DNA from: Lutraria lutraria
Taxonomy: Eukaryota > Mollusca > Bivalvia > Venerida > Mactridae
DNA length: 64,000 nucleotides
Reading direction: 5' to 3'
Assembly: GCA_964023205.1 (NCBI GenBank)
Contig: OZ026833.1
Coordinates: 30,716,830 to 30,780,829, forward strand
Part shown: positions 61,701 to 64,000 of the stretch, piece after piece
Layout of the letters: the number at the start of each line of letters is the position of its first letter
Numbering within the stretch: position 1 is the stretch's first letter
Notes under the pieces: generated by a model
What the model was told of the DNA's origin: nothing
Seen by the model: only the letters and a program-made list of their open reading frames with translations
Databases searched by the model: none
Program-made: the position numbers and the translations under genes

Positions 61701-63083
61701 AAATCGTACTACGATTATAACTACGGTAACTACAACAACACCAGATACGTGTAACCACGCGGTTTTAAGTAGAACAACCAGGGACACGTGGTAATTACAG
61801 GGCTCCGGAACGGCAAATGAACGGTCAAACATGTAACAACAGTAATAATTTCTTTGTTTAAGTCCGATAATCATATATATTTACCGATCATAATAGTTTC
61901 TGTTTGTATTATAACAGAGGGATCCGGGGTGATTTCCTCCTGTGCATACTTTATAGCAAGAAAAAAATGTTTCCGAAACCAATATCGTATTTTTTCAATA
62001 TCATTGAAAAAAAACTATTCATAGAAGAGCTGTATTTACACGCAGTCATATTATGCACATGGAATAACTAGATGTAACGCACACTATTTACAAAAGCAAA
62101 AACCAAAGCGAAAAGAGTGTTGTTTTTAGAGGAAAAAGGGCTTGTTTCGTCGGTTACTATTATCTTGGGATAATATCAGCAATTGTTTGTTTTTTGCATA
62201 TATATTTTTACAGCAAAAAGGTAATGGGACTCAAAATACACTCAAACCAACTTACAAACCTCCAGTTCGTAAACTGAAATTTCTCGCAAATTATGCGGCA
62301 GAGATTTTTGTAGTTTTGCATTCCATAATTTCGTGTAGTTACCCGTAATTTTACACTATTTGATTACATATTCCCTTGCACATTAACCCATGCCAAACGT
62401 ATACTTCGTTATCGATTATATTGCTCGTGAATCCCGTGTATTCAATGAATAAATAGGTCAGCAAATTTCAATCGCTTCGGTTTTCTATACGCTCAAAATG
62501 TCTCATTAACGATTATAAGCATTTAATAAACTTTCAATATCATTACAGAAATAAAAATAGTTTTTGCTTATTACTAACAATCTATTTATATCCAATAACA
62601 TCAGGTGTCGGTTTATAAGTTGGTTTGAGTGTAGATATCATTGCATTTAACACGTTTTTTAGTGTATGGGTGTATGACTTAATATATATATATACTTTGT
62701 AATTGATTTATGGATATAGCAAATCGCTCCTAAACTATTGTATTTATATTCGTTCATTTATTCGAATTCTTTCTATTAATCACGACCAATCTTCTGAGAT
62801 ATAAGCTCTATGTAGAATGCTTAAATTTATTCTTGGATACAAATGTATATGATTAGGCTATAATACTTGCTTTTTGTTGATATAAATATCTCTGTCCAAT
62901 TTTTTCATCTAGTTCTTTCTGGTGTCGAAACAGTCTGCGATACAATCCAGGTAGAAATCTGAGAAACGGCAAGTTAGCTAGAACCAAATTATGATAACCG
63001 CTAGTGAACAATTCTTGAGCTTTTATGTGTTCCCAAAACATGTCAACATCAGGATCATCGTCACTTATTGGTTCACCAGACAA
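58763..63083 (-). CDS. clan-2 cytochrome P450 paralogue, exons 2-6 (partial)
   Basis: Tandem copy of the neighbouring P450, same strand. Exons: 63083-62871, 60780-60642, 60432-60167, 59590-59463, 58979-58763. Their lengths (213, 139, 266, 128, 217) equal those of the first gene, and all phases agree, giving 320 residues plus stop. Exon 1, with anchor and helix C, is not found in the 917 bp left to the window edge and presumably lies beyond it. Seen: helix I AGMTTS again without the acidic residue, ExxR EVHR, PERF, haem loop FGVGPRICPG. The last exon differs from the first gene's at five residues. The GC donor of intron 2 is shared. No frame breaks, so both copies look functional. Confidence 0.9.
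61137..61735. repeat. inverted-repeat element built on GTAGTTGACC words
   Basis: The left half repeats GTAGTTGACCGTA; the right half repeats the inverse GGTCAACTACGG. TTGACCCTAGCCGACCGTAG (from 61314) has an exact inverse copy ending near 61604, and weaker pairing extends the arms to 61286-61336 and 61582-61643. A MITE-like or foldback element; no ends with a target duplication were found. Confidence 0.6.
62239..62631. repeat. inverted pair, 22-bp arms around 349 bp
   Basis: CACTCAAACCAACTTACAAA (62239 on) is matched inverted at 62610-62631 with one difference. The homology stops at the arm edges. Possibly the ends of a small foldback element. Confidence 0.5.
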
Positions 63084-64000
63084 CTGTGTGTGTGGACAAA
63101 CATAACATAAATTACATATAGATAAAGAGTCTAGTTGTATAGCAACTACAAAACCATACATTATGACATAATGCGTAACACAAACATAATCGAAATTAGG
63201 CCATTCAGAAGGACAAAAACACATTAAATGAAAAACATCCAAACTTAAAATTGTTGATGTCATTATCCATCAATTTAAAACAGGAGACCTTCTATCGTCG
63301 TCGATCGACATGGTCAACAACACATTGATATTTTGCATGAACATCAAATCGTCCATTGTCCGATAAGTAACATTGTTTTTACTACACATGAAAAGCACTT
63401 CGACCACAAGTACAAATATATAATCAGCATTCAAAATATAATATGATGTCCTATAATTACAAACTGCAAGTAAATAACATCTTACATAGACATATAACAA
63501 TCAGAACACGTTCGTGGCTTTTCCACAAAATATATCAACTAACTCATGGATTCCTGCGTTGCAACCAATTTAAACCTCATTTAAGTCACAAGAATCAAGG
63601 TAAAAATGGTCCATCGAGCAAATATTATAACTTTAATAATTCAATTTATTTACAAGTATTTAGGCCACCGGCCCATGCACATATATTACAACATATCAAC
63701 ATATAATTACATAAAACATGTACATGTGAAACACCAAGCTGACTTATTGGCAAGATGACTAATATTATAAAAAGTTCGGCTTTAATCATGTGTCCCATAT
63801 TCATTTCGTGTTGTACTATACGAGGATTCTGCAAATGTTCTGTTTTCGGATTCATGTCTTAAATGTTATAGTTCATAAAAACTATTTTTACAACAAACTT
63901 TCAAACCATTCCCCCTTTACCGAAACACATTATTGTAACTTTTTTATCAAATCTGATAAAGCAGATAAATAGTACTCTTTCGATATGTGTAGAAGGAACT
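63084..64000 (-). other. intron 1 of the second P450 gene (to window edge)
   Basis: The CACACAG acceptor lies just right of exon 2. A block at about 63295-63360 is conserved with intron 1 of the first gene. No exon-1-like sequence (anchor, LPGLKGLPFVG hinge) was found before the edge. Confidence 0.55.

Larger units (their letters stand above)
60781..62870 (-). other. intron 2 of the second P450 gene
   Basis: 2.1 kb, GC donor (AAA|GCAAGT at 62870-62865) and TTTCTAG acceptor. It contains the GTAGTTGACC inverted-repeat element and a separate inverted pair at 62239-62260 and 62610-62631. It shares no obvious insert with intron 2 of the first gene, so the insertions followed the gene duplication. 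Confidence 0.75.

Overview
The window is eukaryotic: AT-rich, gene-sparse, with spliced genes and many transposable-element remnants. The mix of genes (an HSPA12-type Hsp70, an egghead-type mannosyltransferase, tandem clan-2 P450s) and of repeats (gacagacagac-tailed dispersed repeats, a repeat with AGCTCACC...GGTGAGCT and GGGCCATCATGGCCC palindromes, tRNA-derived fragments) suggests a lophotrochozoan, most likely a bivalve mollusc. The species call is inference.

Genes. (1) Positions 1-1314, plus strand: the last two exons of an HSPA12-like Hsp70. (2) 30604-32028, plus strand: an intact intronless coding sequence for egghead-type beta-1,4-mannosyltransferase. (3) 49687-56808, minus strand: a complete six-exon clan-2 cytochrome P450 of 504 residues, reconstructed by splice phase. 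(4) 58763-63083, minus strand: exons 2-6 of a tandem paralogue with identical exon lengths; its exon 1 is probably beyond the right edge. Both P450s share a GC-AG intron and lack the usual acidic residue in helix I.

Transposable elements fill most of the rest. The largest is a 14.4-kb structure (5917-20357) with imperfect terminal inverted repeats around about eleven tandem copies of a roughly 1.2-kb unit. Each unit carries a Pol III-type tRNA-like cassette with A box, B box and T-run terminator. Other elements are a pogo-like element with a decayed helix-turn-helix (22094-23497), a 176-bp CAGTACAAC MITE (5028-5203), an 887-bp inverted-repeat element inside a 163-bp tandem array (27953-28839), a decayed LINE (38126-39460), a broken copy of an uncharacterised family with FGGLHVEM, HEEADTR and FTGCDT motifs (41083-42640), a 4.6-kb inverted-repeat element flanked by direct repeats (43803-48418), and inverted-repeat elements in intron 2 of both P450 genes.

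The most unusual parts are the tRNA-like satellite bounded by inverted repeats, the 4.6-kb element with nested direct repeats, and the P450 pair with atypical helix-C and helix-I residues.
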